Of a stretch of 21,364 nt of DNA, positions 1 through 6,732 are shown in pieces (within the stretch, counting starts at the first letter, position 1; each line of letters opens with the position of its first letter). The DNA is taken from positions 1 to 21,364 of the forward strand of contig CAKAQP010000018.1 in assembly GCA_916720285.1 (NCBI GenBank). Reading direction: 5' to 3'. Below the pieces are notes generated by a model. The model was not told the DNA's origin. It saw only the letters and a list, made by a program, of their open reading frames with translations, and did not search any database. Source of the DNA: an uncultured Lachnoanaerobaculum sp. Lineage in GTDB: Bacteria > Bacillota > Clostridia > Lachnospirales > Lachnospiraceae. The position numbers were made by a program, and so were the translations under genes.

Positions 1-133
1 TACCGAATGATTTATCAAGTACAACATTTCTTCCCTTAGGTCCCAATGTAACTCTAACTGTATCAGCCAGCTTATTTACACCGGCTTCCAATGCTTTTCT
101 GGCTTCAACGCCATATTTAATATCCTTAGCCAT
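1..133 (-). CDS. groEL: GroEL chaperonin, N-terminal fragment (cut by window edge)
   Basis: This is the 60-kDa chaperonin subunit, which folds client proteins in the cytosol in an ATP-driven double ring capped by GroES. Only the first 44 codons are inside the window. They read MAKDIKYGVEARKALEAGVN and then a stretch with TVRVTLGPKGRNVVLD, which is the conserved GroEL N-terminus including the TLGPKGRN nucleotide-binding loop. The ATG at 131-133 is preceded by a GGAGG ribosome-binding site. The gene lies 30 bases after groES on the same strand and is surely co-transcribed with it from the CIRCE-controlled promoter. The rest of the gene lies to the left of the window. Confidence 0.97.
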   Translation of the reverse strand, partial: MAKDIKYGVEARKALEAGVNKLADTVRVTLGPKGRNVVLDKSFG

Positions 134-163
134 ATTTACCTCCGTCTAATCTATATAAAATTA

Positions 164-448
164 TTATTCAATTACTGCCAAAATATCATTCTGCTTTACA
201 ACGATATACTCAACCTTGTCAAGCTCTACCTCTGTACCTGCATACTTGGAATAAATAACCTTATCTCCAACCTTAACCTGCATCTTTATTTCTTTTCCGT
301 CTACAACTCCACCCGGACCTACTGCAACAACCTCTGCCTGTGACGGCTTCTCCTTTGCCTGTCCCGGAAGTACAATACCTGATGCTGTTGTCTCTTCAGC
401 AACCAATTGCTTTAAAACCACTCTATCGAATAAAGGTACTAACTTCAT
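164..448 (-). CDS. groES: GroES co-chaperonin (10 kDa)
   Basis: This 94-residue protein is the heptameric lid of the GroEL chamber in the cytosol. It has the family's usual length and landmarks. The N-terminal strand is MKLVPLFDRVVLKQ. The mobile loop around residues 17-32 includes TASGIVLPGQAKEKPSQ and carries the hydrophobic IVLP segment that docks on GroEL. The core follows with VVAVGPGG, VGDKVIYSKYAGTEVE and a C-terminal ILAVIE strand. The ATG follows an AGGAGG site with standard spacing. It is the first gene of a groES-groEL operon, with a sigma-A-type promoter and an HrcA operator upstream. Nothing is unusual apart from the imperfect operator arm described separately. Confidence 0.98.
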   Translation of the reverse strand: MKLVPLFDRVVLKQLVAEETTASGIVLPGQAKEKPSQAEVVAVGPGGVVDGKEIKMQVKVGDKVIYSKYAGTEVELDKVEYIVVKQNDILAVIE

Positions 449-489
449 TTTGTATTCCTCCTAAATGTTTATAAACTTAACTATGAACT

Positions 490-532
490 TTTATACCACT
501 TTTTATTAGCAGTGTCAAGGTTTGAGTGCTAA
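490..532 (-). promoter_or_regulatory. groESL promoter with overlapping CIRCE (HrcA) operator
   Basis: Read on the minus strand, TTGACA (513-518) and TATAAA (490-495) are separated by exactly 17 bases, a strong housekeeping promoter. Overlapping the -35 box is a CIRCE element at 506-532: a perfect left arm TTAGCACTC, a 9-base spacer, and a right arm CACTGCTAA that differs from the consensus GAGTGCTAA at two positions. The HrcA repressor binds CIRCE and blocks transcription in the absence of heat stress. The overlap with the -35 box fits repression by occlusion. The layout is directly visible; HrcA binding is inferred from the family. Confidence 0.92.
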
Positions 533-540
533 TATTCTTA

Positions 541-585
541 ATAAATTAAAAATCAGCCACAACTTTAAAAGTTACCGGCTGATTT
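541..585 (-). terminator. Intrinsic terminator after the NSS transporter
   Basis: Nine-base arms AAATCAGCC and GGCTGATTT enclose an imperfectly pairing AACTTT/AAAGTT interior. On the minus strand the stem is followed by an AT-rich, T-containing run (TTTAATTTAT). It sits just after the stop codon of the transporter gene and just upstream of the CIRCE promoter, so it separates the two units. Confidence 0.75.
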
Positions 586-596
586 CTTTTTATTTC

Positions 597-1967
597 TTAT
601 TTAAAAAATTTATCATATATTCCAAACACGAATATAAATAATACTATTATAGGCAATATAAATGTAAGGTAGAATCTCATCCAGTTCTTCATCTTAAGAC
701 CTTCACCCTTATTACATTCCTTAAGATAATTATCCCATCCCCATCCATATCTGCTTACACAAAATAACAAATATACTAAAGATCCCAGTGGCAATATTAT
801 ATTACTTACAAGGAAATCCTCAAGATCAAGTATACTTCCTCCAAAAGGCTTTAACCAATCAAATGCCCATGCACCAAAACCAAATACACATGGTAATGAA
901 AGTACTGTTATTAGTATCAAATTGAAAAAACTTACCTGTTTTCTTGACTTCTTTGTAAGGTCCATACCACATGAAACTATATTCTCAAATACCGCAAGCA
1001 CTGTAGAGAATGCAGCAAATGACATAAATATAAAGAAGAAACTTCCCCAGAGTCTTCCAAGAGGCATCTTATTAAATATATTCGGCAAAGTGATAAATAT
1101 AAGTGCCGGACCTGAAGTCTGGTCTACACCATATGTAAATGTAGCAGGGAATATAATAAGTCCCGAAACTATAGCTACGAAAGTATCAAGTATAACTATT
1201 GTAACAGACTCTCCAAGCATACTTCTGTCATTACTTATATAACTTCCGAATATAAGCATTGCACCTATTCCAAGGCTTAGTGTAAAGAATGCCTGATTCA
1301 TGGCACCGGTTATAACATTACCTATACCTGTTTCTTCTATTCTGCTTATATTCGGTACAAGATAATATTTAAGTCCTTCTGCAGCACCTTTTAAGAAGAA
1401 TGAATTTATTGCAAGTATAATCATTACCACAAGCAGTGTAACCATAACTATTTTTGTAATGTTCTCTAACCCCGCTTCAAGTCCTCTTGATACTATAAAC
1501 ATACCTGCAACAACTACAACTACCATCCAAAATATCATTATGCCGGGCTGTGTAAGCATGGTATTGAATACATTCAAAACACCGTCGGAATCAAGTCCTT
1601 CAAATCTGCCTGTTACAGTCAGGTAAAAATAATGAAGCATCCATCCTGTTACAGTAGTATAAAACATCATCAAAAGATAGTTTCCTATAAATGCCACTAT
1701 TCCATGTATATGCCACTTACTTCCTGTAGGTTCCAACTTTTGGTATGCCAGCACCGGACTTTTTCTTGCTGCTCTTCCTATTGAAAACTCCATAGTCATT
1801 ATAGGCAATCCAAGCATTACCAAAAATATCAGATACAGCAGTACAAATGCACCGCCTCCACCTTTTCCTGTCATGTACGGAAACTTCCACACATTACCTA
1901 TACCAATTGCACATCCGGCTGAAATGAGTATAAACCCGAGCCTTGATTTTAACCTTTCTCTCTCCAA
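597..1967 (-). CDS. Sodium-dependent transporter, SLC6/NSS family
   Basis: This 456-residue integral membrane protein belongs to the neurotransmitter:sodium symporter family (LeuT/MhsT/Tyt1 type), which imports amino acids or related amines with Na+. The N-terminus SRLGFILISAGCAIGIGNVW followed by KFPY is the diagnostic broken helix 1. N25 corresponds to a Na1-site ligand of LeuT, and W27-K28 occupies the usual aromatic-basic gate position. A GGGGAF motif follows, and FFTLSLGIGAM marks the unwound helix 6. The length is close to bacterial forms with 11 helices such as MhsT and shorter than LeuT. The substrate cannot be read from sequence. Translation begins at a TTG codon (1965-1967) five bases after an AGGAGG site; no better ATG lies nearby. 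It is a single-gene unit with its own promoter, leader and terminator. Confidence 0.93.
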   Translation of the reverse strand: MERERLKSRLGFILISAGCAIGIGNVWKFPYMTGKGGGGAFVLLYLIFLVMLGLPIMTMEFSIGRAARKSPVLAYQKLEPTGSKWHIHGIVAFIGNYLLMMFYTTVTGWMLHYFYLTVTGRFEGLDSDGVLNVFNTMLTQPGIMIFWMVVVVVAGMFIVSRGLEAGLENITKIVMVTLLVVMIILAINSFFLKGAAEGLKYYLVPNISRIEETGIGNVITGAMNQAFFTLSLGIGAMLIFGSYISNDRSMLGESVTIVILDTFVAIVSGLIIFPATFTYGVDQTSGPALIFITLPNIFNKMPLGRLWGSFFFIFMSFAAFSTVLAVFENIVSCGMDLTKKSRKQVSFFNLILITVLSLPCVFGFGAWAFDWLKPFGGSILDLEDFLVSNIILPLGSLVYLLFCVSRYGWGWDNYLKECNKGEGLKMKNWMRFYLTFILPIIVLFIFVFGIYDKFFK

Positions 1968-2124
1968 AATATCCTCCTAATAAAATCCTTGATATTTTTG
2001 AGGATTGCAAGAACATAGTGTAAAGCAATCCGACATTAAAGGTAAAACACTTTACCTAAATGACTTGATAAACTGTAGTCAATCAAATGCAAAACATTAT
2101 AGCACAATTAATGAAAAATTTCTA
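1968..2124 (-). promoter_or_regulatory. Promoter and structured leader of the NSS transporter gene
   Basis: On the minus strand a perfect -10 box TATAAT (2096-2101) has an extended TGC in front of it. A weak -35 TAGAAA (2119-2124) lies 17 bases upstream. Transcription should start near 2089, giving a leader of about 120 bases. The leader holds two perfect dyads: AGGTAAA-N4-TTTACCT at 2040-2057 and GGATTGC-N16-GCAATCC at 2002-2031. The four-base loop of the first (GTGT) is complementary to ACAC in the loop of the second. The AGGAGG ribosome-binding site follows. I do not recognise a known riboswitch or T-box. Confidence 0.6.
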
Positions 2125-2198
2125 TCTTATACCTTAAGTATATCCCATTATATTATTGTATTATTCAAAAATTAATCAATCATATTTAATCTAATGTA

Positions 2199-2229
2199 TT
2201 GACTCTGACATTGCGTCATAGTTTATACT
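2199..2229 (+). promoter_or_regulatory. MerR-type promoter/operator with 19-bp spacer
   Basis: A -35 box TTGACT (2199-2204) and a -10 box TATACT (2224-2229) are 19 bases apart, the overlong spacing that MerR-family activators correct by twisting the DNA. The spacer carries a dyad at 2202-2222, ACTCTGAC-N5-GTCATAGT, matching at seven of eight pairs with a TGAC/GTCA core. It lies directly upstream of the MerR-family gene, so autoregulation is very likely. The predicted start of transcription near 2236 leaves a leader of under 20 bases before the coding region. Confidence 0.88.
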
Positions 2230-2252
2230 TATCTTTGTTAGGAGGTTCTCAA

Positions 2253-2987
2253 ATATTTTTAATTAAAAAGGTTAGTGAAATAAGCGGTGTATCGGTGCGC
2301 ACTTTACACCATTATGATGAAATAGGTTTGCTTTCACCTAAAAAAAATGAAAATGGGTACAGATATTATTCCGAGGATGATATGTCTTTTTTGCAAATGA
2401 TATTGTTTTATAAATATCTGGGATTTCCTTTAAAACAGATAAAAGAATTATTAAAACAGGAAGATAAGGAAATACTCCATCATCTAAAGAAACAACTCGT
2501 TTTGATTCAGAAAGAAAAGCAAAAGCTCTTAACACTTATTGATACATTGGAAAAAACGATTGAATCAAGAGAAAGGAAAATTACTATGTCAACAAAAGAA
2601 AAATTCAAAGGTTTTACATATCAGGACAATGAAAAATATAAACAAAAAGCAATAGACCTTTATGGAAAGGAAGTTATTGAGGAAGCCGTTAAAAAGCAAA
2701 AAGGAAGAGAACAGGAAATTGCAGACGGTTTTAATAATATCTTTTTTGCCATATCGGATAATATGTCAAATGGGCTTAAGGCTACATCAAAAGAAAATAC
2801 CGAACTGGCAAAAAAGCTTCATAAACATATTTGTGAGTACTCATTTGACTGTAGTGCGGATGTGTTTTCAAGCATAGGCTATGGATATGTTGAAAATCCG
2901 GAATTTAAAAATAATATGGACAAATTCGGAGAAGGTATGGCACAGTATCTGTGTGATGCAATTCAACAGTATGTAAAAGAGATTTAA
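2253..2987 (+). CDS. MerR-family regulator with TipAS ligand-binding domain
   Basis: This is a cytoplasmic transcription activator of the TipA/Mta type. The N-terminal winged helix reads LIKKVSEISGVSVRTLHHYD followed by EIGLLSP and NGYRYYSEDD. A coiled-coil linker rich in K, E and L covers roughly residues 75-110. The C-terminal ~120 residues, from KEKFKGFTY to the end, match the TipAS antibiotic/peptide-binding domain. The family binds small hydrophobic or thiopeptide drugs and activates its own promoter. The TTG at 2199 cannot be the start because it is the -35 box. An ideal GGAGG at 2241-2245 is followed seven bases later by ATA at 2253, exactly where relatives have their first Met (M-x-L-I-K). 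I therefore place the start at this ATA, giving 244 residues. Whether it is translated efficiently is unknown. Confidence 0.85.
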   Translation: MFLIKKVSEISGVSVRTLHHYDEIGLLSPKKNENGYRYYSEDDMSFLQMILFYKYLGFPLKQIKELLKQEDKEILHHLKKQLVLIQKEKQKLLTLIDTLEKTIESRERKITMSTKEKFKGFTYQDNEKYKQKAIDLYGKEVIEEAVKKQKGREQEIADGFNNIFFAISDNMSNGLKATSKENTELAKKLHKHICEYSFDCSADVFSSIGYGYVENPEFKNNMDKFGEGMAQYLCDAIQQYVKEI

Positions 2988-3011
2988 GTGATAGATTTTT
3001 AATATATTTTC

Positions 3012-3044
3012 ACCTCTAAGTATCGTTTTATTGTACTTAGAGGT
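3012..3044. repeat. 11-bp perfect inverted repeat after the merR gene
   Basis: ACCTCTAAGTA (3012-3022) and TACTTAGAGGT (3034-3044) pair perfectly across an 11-base loop. A TTTT/AAAA extension lies outside one mismatch. It sits about 25 bases after the regulator's stop codon, where a terminator would be expected. However, no T-run follows the stem on either strand, so it could be a processing or stability hairpin rather than an intrinsic terminator. Confidence 0.6.
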
Positions 3045-3149
3045 AAAAATCAAGCATTTAACTTTATTTAATTTGTTTTTGTATCCATTTTGATATAAAA
3101 TTTATACATTGCAATATAATTTTAAACTGCTATATTTTTAGGAGCAAAT

Positions 3150-4286
3150 ATGAACCAATATTTAGAGATATCTTTACAGGCTGTTATACTTTTTCCCTTT
3201 GTGGTCGCTATATTTACATTACCTTATATTGCTTATAACTACCATAAATACGGATCTGTTATGAGTCTGAAAGTTGTAATCGTTTATTCTTTTATTTTTT
3301 ATATTCTGTGTATGTATTGCCTGGTGATACTGCCTCTTCCGTCTCCGGAAAAGGCGGCTACTTTGCACAGTCATAGAATGCAGCTTGAACCTTTTTTATT
3401 TATAAAAGATATTTTAAACAGGTCCGACATTATTAAAAATCAGCCAAAAACATGGTTAAGTGTAGTATTAAACAAGGCTTTTCTTGTAAATATTTTAAAT
3501 CTGTTTTTAGCTATACCATTTGGAATGTATTTACGTTACTATTTTAAAAGATCCTTTATGGAAACTTTAGTTTTATCTTTTCTATTGTCCTTATTTTTTG
3601 AGATAACTCAACTTACAGGACTGTACTTTATCTATTCGGGTAGTTACAGACTCTTTGATGTGGATGATCTTATAGTAAATACTTCAGGCGGTGTACTCGG
3701 ATTTCTTTTAATGGGACCTTTTATGAAATTTTTACCTTCAAGAGATGAGCTGGATGAAGTAAGCTATAAAAAAGGAATGGAAGTATCATTAACAAGAAGA
3801 TTTATATCATTCTTTTTTGATATGTTCTTTATTGCTTTTTTGACTTTTATTTGTGAGATTTTAATACCAAGATTTTCCTTACTTTTTTCATTTGAATCAT
3901 GTGTGTTATTTTATTTTTCAGTAATTCCTATATTGTTTAGAGGAAGAACATTGGGAAAATTTATCACAAGTACAGCCATTGTATCTTTAAATGAAGAACG
4001 TCCTGCATTCTATTCATATTTTCTTAGGTATATGCTTTTTTACGGATTTTATTTCTTCATTCCTTTAAATATAAGAAGATTACTGGAGAATTTAATACTT
4101 ACAAATACCGATCCTTATAAAGATATGGCATATGCAACACTTGAACTTTTGGCAACTATTTTATACTTTATGATATTACTTACAGCTCTTATAAAATCTG
4201 CAAGACATCGCAGACTTTTGTACGAAAATTTATCGAAGACAAAAATTCAGAGCACTGTTAAAGTATCAAACTTAAATCATATTTAA
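3150..4286 (+). CDS. VanZ-like / RDD-domain fusion membrane protein
   Basis: This 378-residue polytopic membrane protein joins two small membrane domains. Residues ~1-190 are VanZ-like: hydrophobic helices, PLPSPEK, then NLFLAIPFGMYLRY, SLFFEITQLTGLY and the end motif DVDDLIVNTSGGVLGF, the most diagnostic VanZ segment. Residues ~205-350 are an RDD domain: TRRFISFFFDMFF carries the namesake Arg and Asp, and FRGRTLGKFITSTAIVS is the second conserved block. VanZ-type proteins are linked to low-level glycopeptide tolerance and lipoglycopeptide responses, and RDD proteins have been linked to ion transport, but neither activity can be assigned here. The ATG follows AGGAG at 3140-3144. The TipAS regulator upstream makes an envelope or drug-stress role plausible, which is inference. 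Confidence 0.85.
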   Translation: MNQYLEISLQAVILFPFVVAIFTLPYIAYNYHKYGSVMSLKVVIVYSFIFYILCMYCLVILPLPSPEKAATLHSHRMQLEPFLFIKDILNRSDIIKNQPKTWLSVVLNKAFLVNILNLFLAIPFGMYLRYYFKRSFMETLVLSFLLSLFFEITQLTGLYFIYSGSYRLFDVDDLIVNTSGGVLGFLLMGPFMKFLPSRDELDEVSYKKGMEVSLTRRFISFFFDMFFIAFLTFICEILIPRFSLLFSFESCVLFYFSVIPILFRGRTLGKFITSTAIVSLNEERPAFYSYFLRYMLFYGFYFFIPLNIRRLLENLILTNTDPYKDMAYATLELLATILYFMILLTALIKSARHRRLLYENLSKTKIQSTVKVSNLNHI

Positions 4287-4296
4287 CTTTTTATAC

Positions 4297-4362
4297 TTGA
4301 AATGTCTCAAATATTGATGTAGTATTTAAATATATAACATCTAGTTTTAAAAACTACATCAA
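4297..4362 (+). promoter_or_regulatory. Predicted hemolysin III promoter with long inverted repeat reaching the RBS
   Basis: TTGAAA (4297-4302) and TAGTAT (4320-4325), 17 bases apart, form a plausible housekeeping promoter. A perfect 10-bp inverted repeat, TTGATGTAGT (4314-4323) and ACTACATCAA (4353-4362), has its left arm across the -10 box and its right arm abutting the AAGGAGGG ribosome-binding site. If transcription starts near 4332 the left arm is not in the RNA, so the repeat would act as a DNA operator. If transcription comes from further upstream, the hairpin could affect translation. Confidence 0.5.
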
Positions 4363-4374
4363 GGAGGGATAAAT

Positions 4375-5082
4375 ATGAACTCAAAATATAAAGAAAAGAC
4401 AAGATTCGGTGTACTTCCGGGAACCATATCAATAAAAATAAGGGAACCAGTCTCAGCACTTACTCACTTTTTGGGGCTTATTCTTTTATGGATAGGGGCC
4501 GGACCGCTTATTCAAAGAACTGTAGAACATGGAAGCTTTTTAACTTCAATATCTATGCTTGTCTTTATTGTATCAACCACATTATTGTATGCGGCAAGTA
4601 CAATATATCATTCCGTAGTTTTAGACCTTAAAAAGACAATGATTTTCCGTAAAATAGACCATATAATGATTTCTGTATTGATTGCCGGAACATATACACC
4701 TGTATGCCTTACCGCTCTTAGAGGAAAAGTCGGATATATATTACTGACTGCTATATGGACACTCGCTATAGGTGGAATTATACTGAAAATTTTCTTTGTA
4801 AACTGTCCTAAGTGGCTGTCATCTTTAATTTATCTCATTATGGGATGGCTTTGTGTATTTGCATTAAAACCTATATTCAAAGCACTACCTCTGACCGGAT
4901 TTTTGTGGCTTTTGTTTGGAGGTATCTCCTACACGCTCGGAGCTGTAATCTATGCCTTTAAATTGAAAGCTTTTAATGAAAAACATATTTATTTCGGTTC
5001 ACATGAGATTTTTCATGTTTTTATTATGATTGGAACATTTTGCCATTATATGTTACTTTTTAATACATTGTCCTTTTATTAA
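4375..5082 (+). CDS. Hemolysin III family (PAQR/TrhA-like) membrane protein
   Basis: This 235-residue protein has about seven membrane helices and belongs to the HlyIII branch of the PAQR superfamily. Visible signatures are PVSALTHFLG near the N-terminus, STIYHS (first zinc-ligand His), RKIDHIMISVLIAGTYTPVC after helix 2, and HEIFHVF near the C-terminus with two more metal-ligand histidines. These conserved His/Asp/Ser residues form a presumed hydrolase-like metal centre in the membrane. The name comes from a reported haemolytic Bacillus protein; relatives such as E. coli TrhA are linked to membrane-lipid and energy homeostasis, so true haemolysin activity should not be assumed. The start ATG has a strong AGGAGGG site. 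Its stop codon lies inside a long hairpin at 5064-5109. Confidence 0.92.
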   Translation: MNSKYKEKTRFGVLPGTISIKIREPVSALTHFLGLILLWIGAGPLIQRTVEHGSFLTSISMLVFIVSTTLLYAASTIYHSVVLDLKKTMIFRKIDHIMISVLIAGTYTPVCLTALRGKVGYILLTAIWTLAIGGIILKIFFVNCPKWLSSLIYLIMGWLCVFALKPIFKALPLTGFLWLLFGGISYTLGAVIYAFKLKAFNEKHIYFGSHEIFHVFIMIGTFCHYMLLFNTLSFY

Positions 5083-5109
5083 ATATTCTTTCAATAAAAG
5101 AACAATGTA
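5064..5109. repeat. 17-bp inverted repeat across the hemolysin III stop codon
   Basis: The arms at 5064-5080 (begins TACATTGT, ends CTTTTATT) and 5093-5109 pair at 16 of 17 positions around a 12-base loop. The left arm lies within the last codons and stop of the hemolysin III gene. No T-run follows on either strand, so it is not a classical terminator. It could stabilise the 3' end of the mRNA or be a weak terminator. Confidence 0.65.
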
Positions 5110-5199
5110 TATATAAAAGGTAGTTGGTCATGAACAACATCCACACAAAACAGTATTCATATGATTAGATTTTTATTTTGCAGAACATGAGGTTTCGAT

Positions 5200-5394
5200 A
5201 TGAAGAAAATTAAAAAAAGTGAAATGCTTAAGATACTTAAGATCGTATATCCCATTGTAGTCGTAGTAGTAGGGTTTACTCTTTCTTATGTATTTTATGT
5301 TTTGAAACTAAGAGGAGTGCTTGAGTTTTTTGTGTATAGTCTTATTATTCTTTTGATGATTATAGTGGGCAGAAAAATATACCATAAGAGTTAG
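5200..5394 (+). CDS. Small membrane protein, unknown function
   Basis: This 64-residue reading frame encodes a basic N-terminus (MKKIKKSEM) and two hydrophobic segments, around residues 15-33 and 42-57. These are separated by a short polar/charged turn (KLRGVLE), and the protein ends in a basic tail (GRKIYHKS). This hairpin-like, positive-inside layout fits a real two-helix membrane protein. The ATG follows GAGG seven to eight bases upstream, a modest ribosome-binding site. It lies between the hemolysin III gene and a strong terminator, so it is probably the last gene of the plus-strand cluster. I do not recognise a family. The chance that it is a spurious frame is real given its size. Confidence 0.5.
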   Translation: MKKIKKSEMLKILKIVYPIVVVVVGFTLSYVFYVLKLRGVLEFFVYSLIILLMIIVGRKIYHKS

Positions 5395-5428
5395 AATAGC
5401 ATTTCAAACCAAATATCAAACTTAAGGA

Positions 5429-5464
5429 GGATGTGAAAAAACTCGATTGAGTTTTTTCGCATCC
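5429..5464. terminator. Strong bidirectional terminator between convergent units
   Basis: A 16-bp stem with one G-T pair, GGATGTGAAAAAACTC (5429-5444) against its partner at 5449-5464, closes on a GATT tetraloop. The stem itself contains A6 and T6 runs around a CTC/GAG core, so an AACTC-loop-GAGTT hairpin followed by T-residues forms when read from either side. It sits between the plus-strand small membrane-protein gene and the minus-strand SBP2 gene and should stop both. Confidence 0.85.
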
Positions 5465-5491
5465 CCATCTTTTAACCTCTATATTTCAAAT

Positions 5492-6724
5492 TCATTTTCT
5501 ATCGACAATACTTTGAGCTAAATTACATAAATCATCCAATGTAATCTCATCCAATAAATACTTTTGAAATATTCTGCCCATTTCCGAAATATCATTCATT
5601 GGATTAGATGACAGCGGCCTGACTTTAAAGTTTGTATTCTCAACATATTTTCTTATAATATCAATATCAGGAACATCTATATCTTCCTCTAAGATAACAT
5701 CAATTCTTGCAGGTATCTGCTTCATTGCGTTACTATAATCAATACTCCCCTCTCTACTTGAAATATAACTTAAAAATTTCTTTGCCGCATTTTTATTTTT
5801 TGAAGATTTATTAAGTACATACTGCCACGTTGCTATATTAGTTGTATTTTTTTTGAACATAGGAAGTTCTGATACATGTATTCCATCTTCTCCATACTTT
5901 CCTGAATTCAAAAAAACATTTATAGCACCGCTATACATAAATACACATCCATACTTGCCGTCAATAAATTTTTGTTCCATTTGTTCGTATCTGTCTATCA
6001 TTTGATTTTGAGGTGTATAGCCATGTTTCTGCATATCATACAAAAACTTAACAGCTTCCTTTGTATTATCATTATTCCAATTATAGTAGTCTCCATCAAA
6101 CATATTTATAAATTGTGATAAATCATTATATATATATGTTTCATCCCAAGCACTTCCATATCCATACATGCCTTTACCATAATCATTACTTACAAATAAT
6201 GAAAAGTCATCTAAATTTTTAATCTCTTCAAGTTCTGAATTTTTTATATACTTTTCATTTACCCAAAACATCATAATGTCCATAAGATACGGAACGGAAT
6301 AAAAATGATTTTTATACATAGCCACTGATTCTACATAATCTTTAGGATATGATTCCAAAAGATCTTTGCTCATTATATCATCTAAATTTTCAATATATCC
6401 TTTTACTTTAAACTCACTTACCATCTCATCATTAACTGAAATCAAATCAATATCTGAATTTCCTGATAAAAGTAATGTTGAAATTTCTGCCTGTCTATTA
6501 TTTGCATCATCCGGACAAGGAATTATATTTATTTTCATATTTAATTTTCTTGATACATCGTTAATATAATTTTTAAAATCAGGATTGTCGGCTTCTATAT
6601 GCATGATATTTAATTCATCTTCATAATAACTGCTTTTTTCTATTTCTTTGCTATTCACATAATTATTACAAGAAGATAGAATTAAACAAATACATAATAA
6701 AATGCTAAAAACTTTCTTATACAA
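5492..6724 (-). CDS. Second sugar-binding lipoprotein (SBP2), paralogue of SBP1
   Basis: This 410-residue extracellular solute-binding protein (family 1) is a lipoprotein: a basic start (MYKK), a hydrophobic core and a lipobox LSSC with Cys19 as the lipidation site. It would sit on the outer face of the membrane and deliver a sugar to the CUT1 permeases encoded upstream. It aligns along its whole length with SBP1: shared blocks include MYGYGSAWDETYIYND versus TYGYGGSWEKTYVFNE, NMFDGDYYNW versus NMFGGDYFDW, DGKYGC, and PAR near the C-terminus. It is the last gene of the operon, only 8 bases after the glycosidase stop. It starts at TTG with GGAG six bases upstream, and the next ATG is too far inside. 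Divergence from SBP1 is substantial, so a different or longer ligand is possible. Confidence 0.92.
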   Translation of the reverse strand: MYKKVFSILLCICLILSSCNNYVNSKEIEKSSYYEDELNIMHIEADNPDFKNYINDVSRKLNMKINIIPCPDDANNRQAEISTLLLSGNSDIDLISVNDEMVSEFKVKGYIENLDDIMSKDLLESYPKDYVESVAMYKNHFYSVPYLMDIMMFWVNEKYIKNSELEEIKNLDDFSLFVSNDYGKGMYGYGSAWDETYIYNDLSQFINMFDGDYYNWNNDNTKEAVKFLYDMQKHGYTPQNQMIDRYEQMEQKFIDGKYGCVFMYSGAINVFLNSGKYGEDGIHVSELPMFKKNTTNIATWQYVLNKSSKNKNAAKKFLSYISSREGSIDYSNAMKQIPARIDVILEEDIDVPDIDIIRKYVENTNFKVRPLSSNPMNDISEMGRIFQKYLLDEITLDDLCNLAQSIVDRK

Positions 6725-6732
6725 ATCAGCTC

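Noticed and set aside
2199..2252. TTG at 2199 as the start codon of the MerR-family gene
   Set aside because: This TTG belongs to the -35 box, and the added 18 residues are untypical of MerR N-termini.
4375..5082. Virulence haemolysin
   Set aside because: The protein is a PAQR-type HlyIII family member; the family name does not establish cell-lysing activity.
5424..5449. AAGGAGG followed by a five-codon GTG frame inside the terminator at 5429-5464
   Set aside because: The frame is only part of the terminator stem; the ribosome-binding-site likeness is coincidental.
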